From: Trametopsis cervina
Taxonomy: Eukaryota; Basidiomycota; Agaricomycetes; Polyporales; Irpicaceae
Length of the DNA stretch: 64,000 bases
Assembly: GCA_022385755.1 (NCBI GenBank)
Contig: MU278355.1
Location: 872,974-936,973, forward strand
Reading direction: 5' to 3'
Shown: in pieces, positions 1-12,070 of the stretch
Position numbering within the stretch: the first letter of the stretch is position 1
Layout of the letters: every line of letters begins with the position of its first letter
Translations under genes and position numbers: made by a program
Notes under the pieces: model-generated
What the model was told of the DNA's origin: nothing
Database searches by the model: none
What the model saw: the letters and a program-made list of their open reading frames with translations, nothing else

Positions 1-586
1 GTCGGACAACGGGAGGCCGGTGAGGGCAACATTCGTGGAGGAGGGGAGGACACCGGCGTGTTGATGTTGTAGGAGGGCATGACCTAACAGGAGAGGGTTG
101 TTGGTACGGGTGTCCGCTGCAAAGTGATAGGTTAGGGTCTTCCATAATACAGAGGTCCATGAACAAATACATACCACTGCCACCGAAACCGGTGCTGACG
201 CCGTACACGCTCTTTTCGGCACCGACTTTGCCAACGATGACCTTGCGACTCTCGAGTACGCGCGCGCGTACTTCGGGCGACTCGTCGAGCGTGACGTCAG
301 CAGAGTAACGAGCGGTGGCGGTCACAGCCGGTATGGAAAGCGATTGGCCGTCGATGACCACAGGAGCGCCAGAGCTGAGAATGGGACGCTGAATTTTAGC
401 GTACGATAGACACATAGCAGACACCTACCGGAATCGTGCCAGCTCATGGTGAGACTGCAAGAATTTGGAGAACAGCGACGGACGACTTGGGCGCTCGTGC
501 GGGGGAACGGATGAGGTCGGGAGGTTGGTGGAGGCCTTGCGGGTGGGCACGCCAAGGGTGGGAGGGAACTCGGCGACAGATGGCAT
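1..586 (-). CDS. Phenylalanine ammonia-lyase, N-terminal part (cut by window start)
   Basis: This would deaminate phenylalanine to trans-cinnamate in the cytosol. Three exons can be read on the minus strand: 586-429, 374-175 and 116-1. Together they give a leader, then [17 protein letters not shown], then the family signature [16 protein letters not shown]. That signature carries the catalytic-loop tyrosine of the aromatic amino acid lyase (MIO) family, and NNPLLL and [11 protein letters not shown] follow. The MIO-forming Ala-Ser-Gly lies beyond the window edge, so activity cannot be judged. The introns (428-375 and 174-117) restore frame exactly. The start is uncertain: ATG 586 is preferred, but in-frame ATGs at 658 and 817 would add 24 or 77 residues. 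Histidine ammonia-lyase is less likely because the wording matches fungal PAL. The family call is very secure. Confidence 0.93.
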
Positions 587-817
587 GTATGTGGTAGAGG
601 AGGAGGAGGAGGTTGTGTGTGAGTTGTGTAAAGTGAAGAAAGAGAGAATGTGTTGCATGCCAGTATGGTCGTACTGGGAGTGCTTATAAGGAGTGACAGC
701 GGGAGTGATGGATATGGCAGGAGGGATGACCGAATGGTTGGTCGTGCACCGATCTGTGGGCCAGGTACAGGCTGAAGGCAGTTGTATGTAGATGGTGATG
801 TAGGCAGCTATTGCCAC

Positions 818-3800
818 AATTGCCTGGTTAATTTTGAGACCATATACATAAAATCAAAAATATCTCACGAGAGATCTCACCAGAACCGTAATCCAAACTG
901 CGCCGCGTCTACGCCGAATTGGCACTAACACCCGGTCGGATCCCTCAAAGGGGTCATCCCACTTATCTCTGACCAGAAGTCTGGGGCGGAACGTAAAATA
1001 ATAATGAGGTAAGAGCAGGCCCACTACGCACCATCGGTCCTCGCCCATTTTCTAGAATCATTCCGTGCTCTGTATCACCTGGGGGAACCCACACCGACGT
1101 TGTCCTCGACGCTCTCCTCCGGACGACCTCTGCAGCGTGAGATCCGCCCGGCCGGTCATATCCTCCTCCTATGCCCGCAATGCTGCAACGCCGTAGTGGG
1201 AGGTGATGTATTCCCATGTCTGCCTGTCGCCACAACCGTCCAACAACAGGGAGCTGTTACAGCTGGACTCAGCGGTGAGAACAGATCCGCGCGCTCGGTT
1301 GCTGTGCACTTGACATCCATTTGAACATGAAAGTGGCTGTTGCGAATGTTCGTCCTTTCTTGTTGGTCGTACTTGCACCGACCGGCGTGTGGGCAGCAGT
1401 GATCATCATAGTGGTTTGTTAGACACCTTGTACGGCGAGCTTACTGCCAATCCTGTGCTTAAGCGCTCGTTCATGGCGCATATACACTGGCGGTTAGTAC
1501 AGTCATCAGCGCATATGCACAGCCAGGGACACTTGTACATTGTATTCGTAGGACTAGGAGACTTCATTGAACAGCATTATTGTCGTCCGACGAGTTCGTA
1601 GAGTCGTCGAAGACATTAAGCACAGCACTCATATACCCTCGGCGTTGACCACGGAGTCAGGCCAAGCGACCAATAACTACCTTATGAAATCCGGAAATCC
1701 AAAGTTCATACAGCTTGGCATGTGCGGCCATGCATGGCCCACCCCGTCGTACCAAGACTCCCGCGTATGAGCATCATAGAGTCACCATAACATCGGAATG
1801 CGCGTCTGGCTTGAGTACGACACAGGTTTGCCTCAGGATACTTCCCATGCTTCGTCAACCAGCCCAATGGGCGCGTCGACAGTACGTTCGTCTCCCTGTG
1901 CAAGGCGGAAGATAACGGCGCCGGGACCGAGGGTCGACCGAACGGCGTTGTGGGACGTGTCGCTCCATTTGCTCGCCTTCTCGCATGGGCATATTCGGCA
2001 GAGTTAATACGACATACAACGTCCGAGGAATATTACTCCTCGCCTGCAGCGAGGATTGGTCCTCTCTTCTCCATGCGCTCGTATCTTCACACATGTGTGT
2101 CTGCGTCCCGCGCCATGCTGGGAACCTGATATAGTAGAGCCGTACGCGCCTCCCGAACACCGCGTTCGGTGGTCGCGAATCTGACCTATCAGAAACACTT
2201 GTAAGTCATGAAATTGATGAACATCTGTGAGTGTAGGTGGTATGGACTCAATAGATGCACAGCGCCACTGTTTTCTGTCTCACCATTGTTTCCACGAATC
2301 CCTCGCCGTCTGCCAGATGGCATTGCCAAGCGGGCTCCATCACCGCAAGATGCATTAAACTTTGCACCCTAGTTTGTGTGCTGGTCAGCCTACTCACCAC
2401 TCCATGTGTAGTGCGATGCAAGATGGTCGAAAGATAGACGAGATCCGGCCGTGCCTGGTAGAAACCGCAATGCCACTTGGCAAAGTTCAAAGCATGTGCG
2501 TCCACTGGAGTAGAGGCGTCAGAAGGGTAAAGTCCCTTCGAAGCTGTTGATTGGATAAACCATTGCGTGAGCAGTGACGAGAGCCCGAGAGGAACTCAGC
2601 GATGACACATGACCTCACTGGTGCCGCGCTCCGTTCTGGTATGCCTTCGAGGCTTACTTGGGTAGCTCCTCGCAGTTCTCTATTCGTTATAATCGCCGTC
2701 GGGAGCCCGCGCTGGAGGCGAAGACCTCCAGATCTATAGCGGAGCATTGGACACCAAGTCAATACAATCGCTGATAAGAAGCGGTCTTGTGTCTTTGATA
2801 ACGATAGGTTTGTCGGACATAGCGCATCAACTGCAGCGGCAAGAAAAGGTCTAGAGCAGAGACGATCAAGTCTCCGCCAATCGCGCACAGCGCTGGCTAA
2901 CATAGCAGCAGCAAGGCAGCACAAAATCTTCTGCCTGTCACAGTCTCCCTTGCGAGGCACAGTACGGCACTATTGCATGAATCATCGGCAATGTATGACC
3001 TGTTGAAACGCTGCCATGCTGTTTAAGAGCGCAACAGATGAGATCAGTCCAGGAGTCAACGCTTTGGGCAAACGGACGTTACCCTGTGAACTTCTCTCGG
3101 TATATTTGATGAGCTTGATCTGGCCTTTGTACGATGAGTCATAGCACCGGAATTGCATAGCTACACGCAGCAGTTGGCGCACGAAGAGAGATGGAAGATG
3201 TGAAGACCTCTGACCTTTGCCATGAGAGCAGTTTCATGGCCGAATGGGTATCGTGAGTGACTACCAGCTTCCACCGGACCCGAATGGACAGTTTTTCCCG
3301 CAGTCGCCTCCTTCGAGATCAAGCAACGTGTCATCATCAGGATGTTTGCTTCAATCTCGTGGCACAGAGACAATCGTGATTGAACGCACGCCCGGGCCCT
3401 TTGGAGAAGCTGACGTTGCCCACTTAAACGTGCAACAGCGCGCGGGTGCGGTTACCTGTTGTCGGAAGAGATTGAACCATCAGTGGTTACGGAAGCACTC
3501 TCCAATGGTAATACGATGAGAACCTACCAATAGTGCGAGAAGCCATGGACCCGCGGTTTGGGCGTGGCTGTAATCTGGAGTTCGTGCGCAATGTACCAAA
3601 ACCGAAAACAAGGTAGGCCACACCGGTAGAACGCGACGACATCCTTGGTTCACAAATATGCGATCTCTGCGTTGAAGAGTACGCATTGCCTTCATGTTTG
3701 CATGCATGAGTCAGTTGGAATTGAAGATGTATGTGGTACACTGGCAGTTGCGGTGGTAGTACCGCCACAAGGCCGCCACACTACCATATTTGGTCTTTAT

Positions 3801-3890
3801 CACGTGTACGCTAACTTTGCCCCGCCTGCCATCCCTGTCTTCTCTCTTTGACAGACTTGTCTTGGCTCCTGCTCTCATCCTCATTCAACA
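818..3890. other. 3 kb stretch with no gene recognised
   Basis: This lies between the divergently placed PAL and FCF1 genes. Open frames here on either strand (the longest about 157 codons, 2487-2960 minus) have no recognisable motif, no supportive splice pattern and mixed composition, so I treat them as chance. A CACGTG box lies near 3799, about 90 bases upstream of the FCF1 start. No tRNA, TIR element or tandem array was seen. Confidence 0.5.
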
Positions 3891-4781
3891 ATGGTAACTA
3901 CAACTTTGCGACACCATTGCATAATACTCACGCAATTGCACAGGGAAAAGCCAAGAAGACCCGCAAGTTTGCTACGGTCAAGCGGATGCTGAACCCGAAT
4001 GATATCAGGCTGTGAGTTGTGTAGGTATGGTAGCTGTTTGATTGAGTCTCACTTCAATCTTAGGAAGGAAAACCAAGCGAAGCAGCAGAAAAAAGTGGCA
4101 GAAGCGAAAGAGAAGGCAGAGCGTCGCGTGTAAGTCTCATACTGCTTGGCTACCCCGACTGCATCCCAGACTGAACGCTTGAACCAAATTTCCGCCTGTA
4201 TCAGAACACAAGTGGCCTCATCGCTCTTCTTACAGCACAACGATGCCTTGGTTCCACCATACCGGGTTCTTATCGACACGAACTTCATCAACTTTAGTCT
4301 TCAGAACAAATTGGAGCTTATAGGCGGAATGATGGACTGTCTGTATGCGAAGTGTGAGTAAACATTCAAGCAAGCCGTTCCGCAGCTATGGTTCGTGGCT
4401 TACAACTGAATGTTATCAGGCATACCGTGTGTAACAGACTGTGTTATGGCTGAGTTGGAGAAGTTGGGACACAGATACCGGGTAGCGTTGAGGTGCAGTA
4501 TTCAGTCGTGTGCTTTCCCACAATTAGTCACTTACGGAGGCACAATTTAACACAGAATCGCCCGGGACCCACGGTTCGAACGTCTGGCATGCTCGCACTC
4601 GGGCACGTACGCGGATGATTGCCTCGTGCAACGGGTGACATCGCACAAATGCTTCATTGTCGCAACGTGTGACCGAGAGCTGCGCCGGCGGATACGGAAA
4701 ATTCCTGGTGTACCTCTCATGTACATCGTCCGGAGACGATATGCCATTGAACGACTTCCGGACCAGGGCGCACCATCATGA
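3891..4781 (+). CDS. FCF1: rRNA-processing PIN endonuclease FCF1/UTP24
   Basis: This is the SSU-processome component that cleaves pre-rRNA at the early sites around the 18S 5' end, in the nucleolus. Six exons are inferred: 3891-3893, 3944-4011, 4064-4129, 4205-4353, 4420-4492 and 4556-4781. They give 194 residues, against about 190-200 in the family. The N-terminus [20 protein letters not shown] is the conserved basic FCF1 leader. The PIN domain follows, with its acidic residues in [33 protein letters not shown] and the C-terminal [17 protein letters not shown]. The first coding exon appears to be the ATG alone, followed by a 50-nt intron, because the leader's glycine codon is only reached at 3944. 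No other gene overlaps. The identification is essentially certain; the one-codon exon is inference from frame. Confidence 0.95.
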
Positions 4782-5729
4782 GCTCACATACACCCGGCTT
4801 AGCCGGCTCACTCAGAATTTTCGGATATCTAATGCTTTGACTGAGTGGTGGGTTGTTTTCATATCCACATTATTTATTCCCTACTAAGCTAATTTTTCAG
4901 GTTAAAAGTACACAATATGTTTATTACTATATGTCGTTGCTCAAACTATCGGCATTGTATCCATAGTCTTCTTGCACCCTTGCGTTGTGTACGTGGTCGT
5001 TTGTCAAAGTTTGAAGCATGAGGACGATCCCGCTGTCCAGCTGATCGTCTTCATCTACCATTTGGCCCCTTCATAATAGGGGTGTCACCTGTTCCTCCCA
5101 GCGATCTTTGACTGATCCTTGTTCTCAAAACATGTAACCAGGCCGAATTATGCTGGTATGACGAACCTTCTTTATCAACTCCAGATGCTCCCTTGAAGTG
5201 TTTCGACGTCATCGTAAACCTGACCTGTCTGATGATGAGACTGTGAGGGTGCAGCTCCTGTTCACGATACCACGGGTATGCTCCGTCTCGGGTCTCTTCC
5301 GGATGTGGATGATTCATGGCTCTTGCGAAGGAGGAGTCGGATCTGTTGAGTCTGCTGTTCATCGCGTTCCTCAGCCTCTGCACCCCATTTCTTCGAACTG
5401 ACCCACTAAAAATAACCTTTAGGCTGGCTTAATCAAACGTTCACATTGCTGTGTCATAGATCTCATTATTGGAGGACAACCATGCTGTATTCCGTTCTTC
5501 GACTTAGGTAGGTGTTCCGCTCTGGGTCATACCACAGATGTCATAGGTCACATTGATCTAAGCGCCCATTATTACGGGCTGCTGTAGATAACCCTGACGG
5601 TCCAGACTCCAGACTTGAGCATGACTCAGGCATGAATCGATATGCAACGATAAGCTTGGAAATCCTGTCATACCGTCTGCAACGCCCGAGCATTGGAAAC
5701 CAAACCGGCCAGTGCGACGTATTCCGAGC
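4782..5729. other. Intergenic, no gene recognised
   Basis: About 950 bases lie between FCF1 and the FAD oxidase. A minus-strand open frame at 5051-5383 (110 codons) shows no motif and no partner exons, so it was left out. The A/T-rich part around 4860-4930 probably holds the FCF1 3' UTR and polyadenylation region. Confidence 0.4.
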
Positions 5730-7366
5730 ATGGCAAGCCTCCAAAAGGACAGTAAGATCGTGATCGTGGGCGCGGGAGTCTTTGGCCTTTCAACTGCGGA
5801 GCACCTTCTAAAAAGAGGCTACACGTCTGTCACGATATTAGACAGATCAAATGTGCTGCCTGCGCCTGATGCTGCGAGCTGCGATATCAACAAAAGTAAG
5901 TACAACTGCTCCTTTTTGGTTCAAATGAGAGCTAACGGAAAACCCTGACACAGTCGTACGTAGCTCCTACTCCGACCCGTTCTATACGGAACTCGCCCGG
6001 GATGCCATGGAATTATGGAAAGATAGAAACTTGTGGGGTGACACCTATCACGAGTACGCATTTACAATCGGGCGTTGAGGTTCTTGACCAAGCTGTTACT
6101 CATTATTAATTTGTTTGGAAATAGATGTGGCGTCTTCGTCGTAGCAAATGGTGGAAATGAGTCCTATGCGGATGGTGCCTACCATAACGACATTAAATTT
6201 GGGGCTCGAATCAAGGATCTCTTGAGTCCTGCAGAGATCCAGCCAATATTCCCCCCGGGAGTGAAGACGTCGTCGTTCGAGGGTTTTGCAAGTTACATCA
6301 ACCTTGATGGTGGTTGGGCGAATGCGTCGCAGGGGATCTCGCTCTTGATTGATAGGGTCACGAATCTGGGGGCTCAGGTTATTCCTGGAAAAGCGGTGAC
6401 TGAGTTGGTGAAGGACTCACATGGAAGAACCAGCGGCGTGAGATGTGCAGATGATAGCGCATACGAGGCGGAGTTGGTTGTTATTGCGTCTGGCTCATGG
6501 ACACCATCGTCGTTCCCCCAGCTGGAGCTGTACAACAACTGCCTCGCGACTGGGTAGGTGTTTGATCACCTCATTGTAAGGGTCGTTCGTTTACAGGGAG
6601 CTTGGTTGGCAGACAGACGGTTGCAACGATTCAGCTGACAGCCGAAGAGGCAGAGACATACCGTAAATGTCCCGTTGTGCTTGATTTCAGAACCGGGTTC
6701 TATATATTCCCTGTATGTGACGGGCTCTCTTCGTTCATGAGATGTTGCTGATCTTGCTGCACCCAGCCGAACGTGGACAACAAAGTCAAGTTTGCTCTTC
6801 ACGGTAGTGGCTTCTTACACCGCCCTTCTGCACCGGACGGGCCTTCCACGCCTAGGACCAAGCTTTCGGACGGGGACGATGGGCTACGTATACCAAGGGA
6901 AGCTGTGAAGGATATGAGGACGTACCTTTCACAAATTTATCCGGAACTGGCGCAGAAGCCGTTTGACAGCACGAGGCTATGCTGGTATGCTCTTAGCCTG
7001 TTCTCAGTTCCATGCAGAAAATAACGGCTCGTTAGGTACAACGACTCAACGGATGACGACTGGGTCATTGGTTTCCATCCCTCTGACCCCGGTGTGATGC
7101 TTGCGACGTCGGGTAGCGGACACGCTTACAAGGTAAGTGGTTCAGCCTCTATATTTGCATACGTCTCATAACGCTACTCATAGTTCTTACCCAACATCGG
7201 TCGCCTAGTCGCTGATGCAATCGAGGGAAAGCTGGGCGAGGACTTGGTGAAGAAGTTCGCTGTTGACCGCGTAAAAAATGCACATGTGCAGTGGCGTGCG
7301 GGCTTACTTCATAGACCCCTGAACCTCGATGACCTCTGCACACCAGAAGATCTTTTTCCAGTATGA
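5730..7366 (+). CDS. FAD-dependent amine oxidase (fructosyl amino acid / saccharopine oxidase type)
   Basis: Seven exons are inferred: 5730-5895, 5954-6053, 6125-6553, 6613-6712, 6767-6984, 7036-7132 and 7184-7366. They encode 430 residues, normal for the DAO/MSOX family. Near the N-terminus is the dinucleotide-binding GAGVFGLSTAEHLLKRG, followed by the second flavin strand TILDRS and DINKIVRSSYSD, a phrase typical of fungal fructosyl amino acid oxidases. TGQTVATIQLTAEEAE marks the middle. The cysteine of RLCWYNDSTDDDWVIGFHP matches the position used for covalent FAD attachment in this family, and the C-terminal ATSGSGHAYKFLPNIG closes the flavin site. Such enzymes oxidise secondary amines (fructosyl amino acids, saccharopine, sarcosine, pipecolate) and make hydrogen peroxide. 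Substrate cannot be assigned here. The C-terminus (LFPV) shows no clear peroxisomal SKL signal. Confidence 0.9.
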
Positions 7367-7769
7367 ATGAACAAACGGGTCTCGAAGTTGGAATAGCCTG
7401 CGCTACGAACTGATGTTTTGAATATATGGCTCGCCTTCATTTGTTGATCTGACGAGCCTAATATGTCGGCAAAAATGTCCGTGATGGTCTAAAGTTATGT
7501 GCTGTGGTTAGCATACTCTGAGCAATAAGAGTACGCAACTCGACATTGGAACCTCTGAGGCAGTCTGTCAAGTCCACAGTATTCATTATTGCCCCCGCGA
7601 AGCATCTGACGTATGTGGTACACTGTGGTACGCGCCGGAGAATGCCGCCAAAATTGATTCGCCTCGAGTCACCAGTGAAAGCAGAGTATTCGCTTCACAG
7701 AGTCAACTCTCACCTTCTCTGCCACCACCACCTGCAACCTCCCCTCTCTGGAGGTTCAGAGAAGTCAGG
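7367..7769. promoter_or_regulatory. Promoter / 5' UTR interval of the CPS gene
   Basis: About 400 bases separate the oxidase stop from the CPS start. The last 70 bases before ATG 7770 are pyrimidine-rich (ACTCTCACCTTCTCTGCC), as is common just upstream of highly expressed fungal genes. I could not identify an upstream ORF of the arginine-attenuator type; in fungi that element belongs to the small-subunit gene. Confidence 0.3.
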
Positions 7770-10700
7770 ATGAATATCCTGCGCTTTCATCCCACCGTGC
7801 GATGTTTTGCGCATCGCACGGCCGCCGGCACTCGACAATTCCACATTTCGAGGCCCCGACTTGCGTTCAACGCGACCAAGCCAGCGCACGCCGTCGCACA
7901 GGCTGCCGTCGGCTCTTACAACACAGGTGAAGATGGGGAACACGTACTGAACTCCCCCTCCGAGCTCGCGCGCAAAATCTCTGCAAAGGTTCTGCCCAAG
8001 ATTCCTCGTCCGAATGTCCGCAAGGTCCTCATCGTCGGGAGTGGAGGTCTCAGTATTGGTCAGGCCGGTGAATTCGACTACTCTGGCTCGCAAGCACTGA
8101 AGGCTCTCCGGGAGGAGGGTGTGGACGCTGTCCTCATCAACCCGAATATTGCCACCTGGCAAACATCTCACGAGCTCGCGTCGGAGGTCTACTTCCTGCC
8201 CATCACTGCGGACTACGTGGCATATGTTCTTGAGAAGGAAAGACCAGATGGTATCCTGCTCACGTTTGGTGGTCAGAGTGCCCTAAACGTCGGTATTGCA
8301 CTGGACAAGATGGGTATACTCGAACGTCTCGGTGTGCAAGTTTTGGGAACGCCTATTAGGACATTGGAGGTTTCGGAAGATCGTGATCTGTTTGTGCAAG
8401 CTCTCAAGGGTGAGTTTTCTGTCCCTTGTGTCACCGTCCTGGCTCGTTTCAGGGCAATCCGCGTCGCTGCTAGAACGTCACGTGATCGAAACATACACTA
8501 ATGCGCGTTCATGTTCTAGAAATCGATATTCCTGCGGCAGAGTCCACCGCCGTTTCCACAGTCAACGACGCGCTTGCTGCTGCTGAGACCATTGGCTATC
8601 CGGTTATCCTGCGTTCGGCATTCACCCTCGGCGGTCTTGGTTCTGGTTTCGCCAACAATCCTGATGAACTCCGTGATTTGTCTGCAAAGAGTTTGAGTCT
8701 CAGTCCGCAGGTCCTCATTGAGCGCAGTATGAAAGGTTGGAAGGAGCTCGAGTACGAAGTCGTTCGTGACGCCGCAGACGTAAGTGATAGGGATGTGGTC
8801 TTACGTGCGCAGAACGCTTCTCATCGTCTTTTTGATAGAACACCATCATTTGTTGCAACATGGAGAACTTCGATCCTTTGGGCACGCATACTGGCGATTC
8901 CATCGTTGTTGCGCCTTCGCAGACTTTGCCGGATGATGAGTATCACATGCTTCGTTCTGCTGCCCTCAAGGTTATCCGTCATCTCGGTGTCATCGGTGAA
9001 TGCAACATCCAATATGCGTTGAACCCCACTTCAAGGGAGTACTGTGTCATTGAGGTCAACGCCCGGTTGAGTCGCTCCAGGTGAGCCCTTGTCTGATGGA
9101 ACCTGCTGGACGTATCCTTACGGCCGACATGTAGTGCTCTCGCATCGAAAGCTACTGGCTATCCTCTCGCGTATACTGCCGCCAAGATTGCTCTCGGACA
9201 CACTCTGCCGGAATTGCCTAATGCTGTCACCAAGACCACAACCGCGTGTTTCGAACCCTCGCTGGACTATATCGTCACCAAGATTCCCAAGTGGGATTTG
9301 GCAAAGTTCTCTTCTCAGGTTAACCGCGAAGTCGGCTCAGCGATGAAGTCCGTCGGTGAGGTGATGGCTATCGGTCGCACGTTCGAGGAGTCACTACAGA
9401 AGGCTATCCGTCAAGTTGATCCCCGGTGGAAAGGGTTCGAGGCCTACGTTGCCCCCGAAGATATTGACACCGCTCTTTCTAAGCCGACCGATATGAGGCT
9501 ATTCGCCATCGCGTACGCTATCTTCAACAAGAACTATACCGTCGATCAGATCCATGATTTGACGAAGATTGACAAGGTCAGCATGGAACTTGTCGGACGG
9601 GTATGACTTGACGACTAACTTGTTCATAGTGGTTCCTGTACAAAATAGACAACATCGTTCAGACCGTGTACGCTCTCAAGCAGACCGGCTCGCTCGACAA
9701 TGTCGATGCCGAGCTGATGAAGCGTGCCAAGAGCCAGGGCTTCTCTGACTCTCACATTGCCGATCTAGTCACCTCCAATGAAGATGCTGTGCGCTCCCAT
9801 CGCAAGTCCTTCGGAATCACACCATTCGTAAAGCGTATCGACACGCTCGCTGCTGAATATCCAGCTCACACGAACTATCTGTACACGACTTACAACGCCT
9901 CGGAACACGACGTCACCTTCGACGAGCACGGCACGATGGTTCTTGGCAGCGGAGTGTACCGTATCGGCAGCAGTGTCGAGTTTGATTGGTGCGCTGTGAC
10001 TTGCGCTCGCAAGCTCAGGGAAATGGGCCAGAGGACAATCATGATCAACTACAACCCTGAGACAGTGTCCACTGATTTCGATGAGGCTGACCGTCTCTAC
10101 TTCGAGGAGTTAGGCTATGAGCGTGTCATGGACATCTACGAGCTGGAACAGTCGCAAGGTGTAATTGTCAGCGTGGGTGGTACGTGATTATTGATATCTA
10201 TGCCTGATGTCGCACGGTGCTCAATGAAGCTGTTTTCAGGACAACTGCCTCAGAACATTGCCCTCCGCTTGAAGAACAGCGGTGTCTCTGTCCTTGGCAC
10301 GGATCCAGAGAAGATCGATAACGCAGAAGACCGACACAAATTCTCCTCGATCCTCGATAGTATTGGGGTCGATCAGCCCGAGTGGACAGAAGTATCATCT
10401 CTCGAAGCTGCGAAGGAATTCGCCAATAACGTTGGGCAAGTGTGCACACAAATTTAAGAACCTGCGAGATTTACAGATTCTTCATAGATACCCGGTGCTC
10501 ATCCGTCCGTCATATGTTCTCTCTGGTGCCGCCATGAACGTTGTCTACGAGGAGGATGCTCTGGAATACAACCTCTCGGCTGCCGCAGACGTGTCGCCTC
10601 TACACCCCGTCGTGATTACCAAATTCATTGATAACGCTCAAGAGATCGACGTCGATGCCGTCGCTCACAATGGCAAGCTACTTATTCATGCTGTCTCCGA

Positions 10701-11766
10701 GCACATTGAGAACGCTGGAGTGCACTCTGGAGATGCTACTCTTGTCCTCCCTCCCGTCTCTCTGACTGAATCTGACATGGCGCGCTTGAAGGAGATTGCT
10801 GTGAAGGTTGCAGCTGCATTCGAGATTTCCGGGCCCTACAATATGCAGGTCATCAAGAAGCCTGCCGAAGATGGCCAGGAAGCCCAACTCAAGGTCATCG
10901 AGTGCAACCTTCGCGCATCTCGTTCATTCCCTTTCGTCTCAAAGGTACTCGGCTATAACTTTATCGATTACGCTGCTGCCGCGATCTCTGGCAAGAACGT
11001 CCCCGAGCCTGTCGATGCCATGGCCGAGAAGCGCGACTATACCGCAGTGAAAGTGGCTCAATTCTCGTGGACTCGCTTGGGTGGAGCAGATCCTTTCCTT
11101 GGTGTTGGTAAGTAGTGCTAGTAATATGCAGACCTCACTCACTGATTTGTGACAACAGAGATGGCGAGCACTGGGGAAGTGGCTAGCTTTGGCAAGGATA
11201 TTCACGAAGCATACTGGGCTGCGCTGCTCAGTCAGACAGGCTTTAAGGTTCCTCGTCAAGGTAGCGGTGTTCTCATTGGCGGTGACATCAGCAAGCCAGA
11301 GATGGCGACAGTTGCGAAAAGCTTGATCGACTGCGGTTTCAAACTGTACTGCTCATCCCCAGTAGTTGAGGAGTTCCTGAACGACTTGCCTTACGTTTCT
11401 GCAAAGCGTATCTTCTTCCCTACGCGGGACAAACGCAAGTTGCGCGAGGTGTTCGATGAGTACGATATTGAATGCGTCATCAACCTTGCCAAGGCACGAG
11501 GAAAGGACGCACTGGACGAGGATTACGTCGCTCGTCGGTATGTTGAACTTTGTTCTACAATATTCGAATCTAGAATGCTCACAATTATTCCCTTCAGGAA
11601 TGCTGTTGACTTTGGTCTTCCGCTTCTCAACAATGCTAGATGTGCGCAGTTGTTCGTGGAGAGTCTGGCCAAGAAGATACCTCAAGGGGGGTTGAAGAAG
11701 TACACTGAAGGCCGCATACCGTCGGAAGTGCGGTCGTGGAGGGAGTTTGTCGGGAAGAGAGCGTAA
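7770..11766 (+). CDS. CPA2: Carbamoyl-phosphate synthase, arginine-specific large chain (mitochondrial)
   Basis: It makes carbamoyl phosphate from ammonia supplied by the small (glutaminase) subunit, bicarbonate and 2 ATP, for arginine synthesis. Nine exons (7770-8409, 8520-8779, 8839-9080, 9135-9576, 9630-10179, 10240-10435, 10488-11107, 11159-11537, 11598-11766) give 1165 residues. The basic, acid-free N-terminus (about 50 residues, [13 protein letters not shown]) looks like a mitochondrial presequence. Both ATP-grasp halves are present: [21 protein letters not shown] and [20 protein letters not shown] in the first, [18 protein letters not shown] and [17 protein letters not shown] in the second. 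An MGS-like allosteric domain closes the protein ([13 protein letters not shown] to the end). There is no fused glutaminase, dihydroorotase or aspartate transcarbamylase, so this is not the pyrimidine CAD/Ura2 type. The intron at 10436-10487 has a GC donor. Confidence 0.97.
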
Positions 11767-12070
11767 TTTGGACTGCGGAAAATGAGTGACAAAGCACTCG
11801 CACATAGACTTGAACGTATTGCTCAAAAGTATCGGTAAATGTTCAATGTATCAGTAATCTAATCGGTCTGCATGACAGTATACACTACATAGAAGAAACT
11901 GCTGAAATCTCAGACATTTCTACGGCTGGTTGTCGCACGTGAAAGCGTGTCACCGATGAACGCGTGCCGTCACATGTCATGTCACGCGTTCTACTTCGAC
12001 TTCCGCCACCACGACCAACCGCTTGTCCTACAGTCAGGCCTGACCTCCGTCGGAAAGCCTCGTTGTTAAC

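Noticed and set aside
2487..2960. 157-codon minus-strand open frame
   Set aside because: No motif, no neighbouring exons in frame and mixed composition; length is within chance for this base composition.
5051..5383. 110-codon minus-strand open frame
   Set aside because: No recognisable domain and no splice partners.
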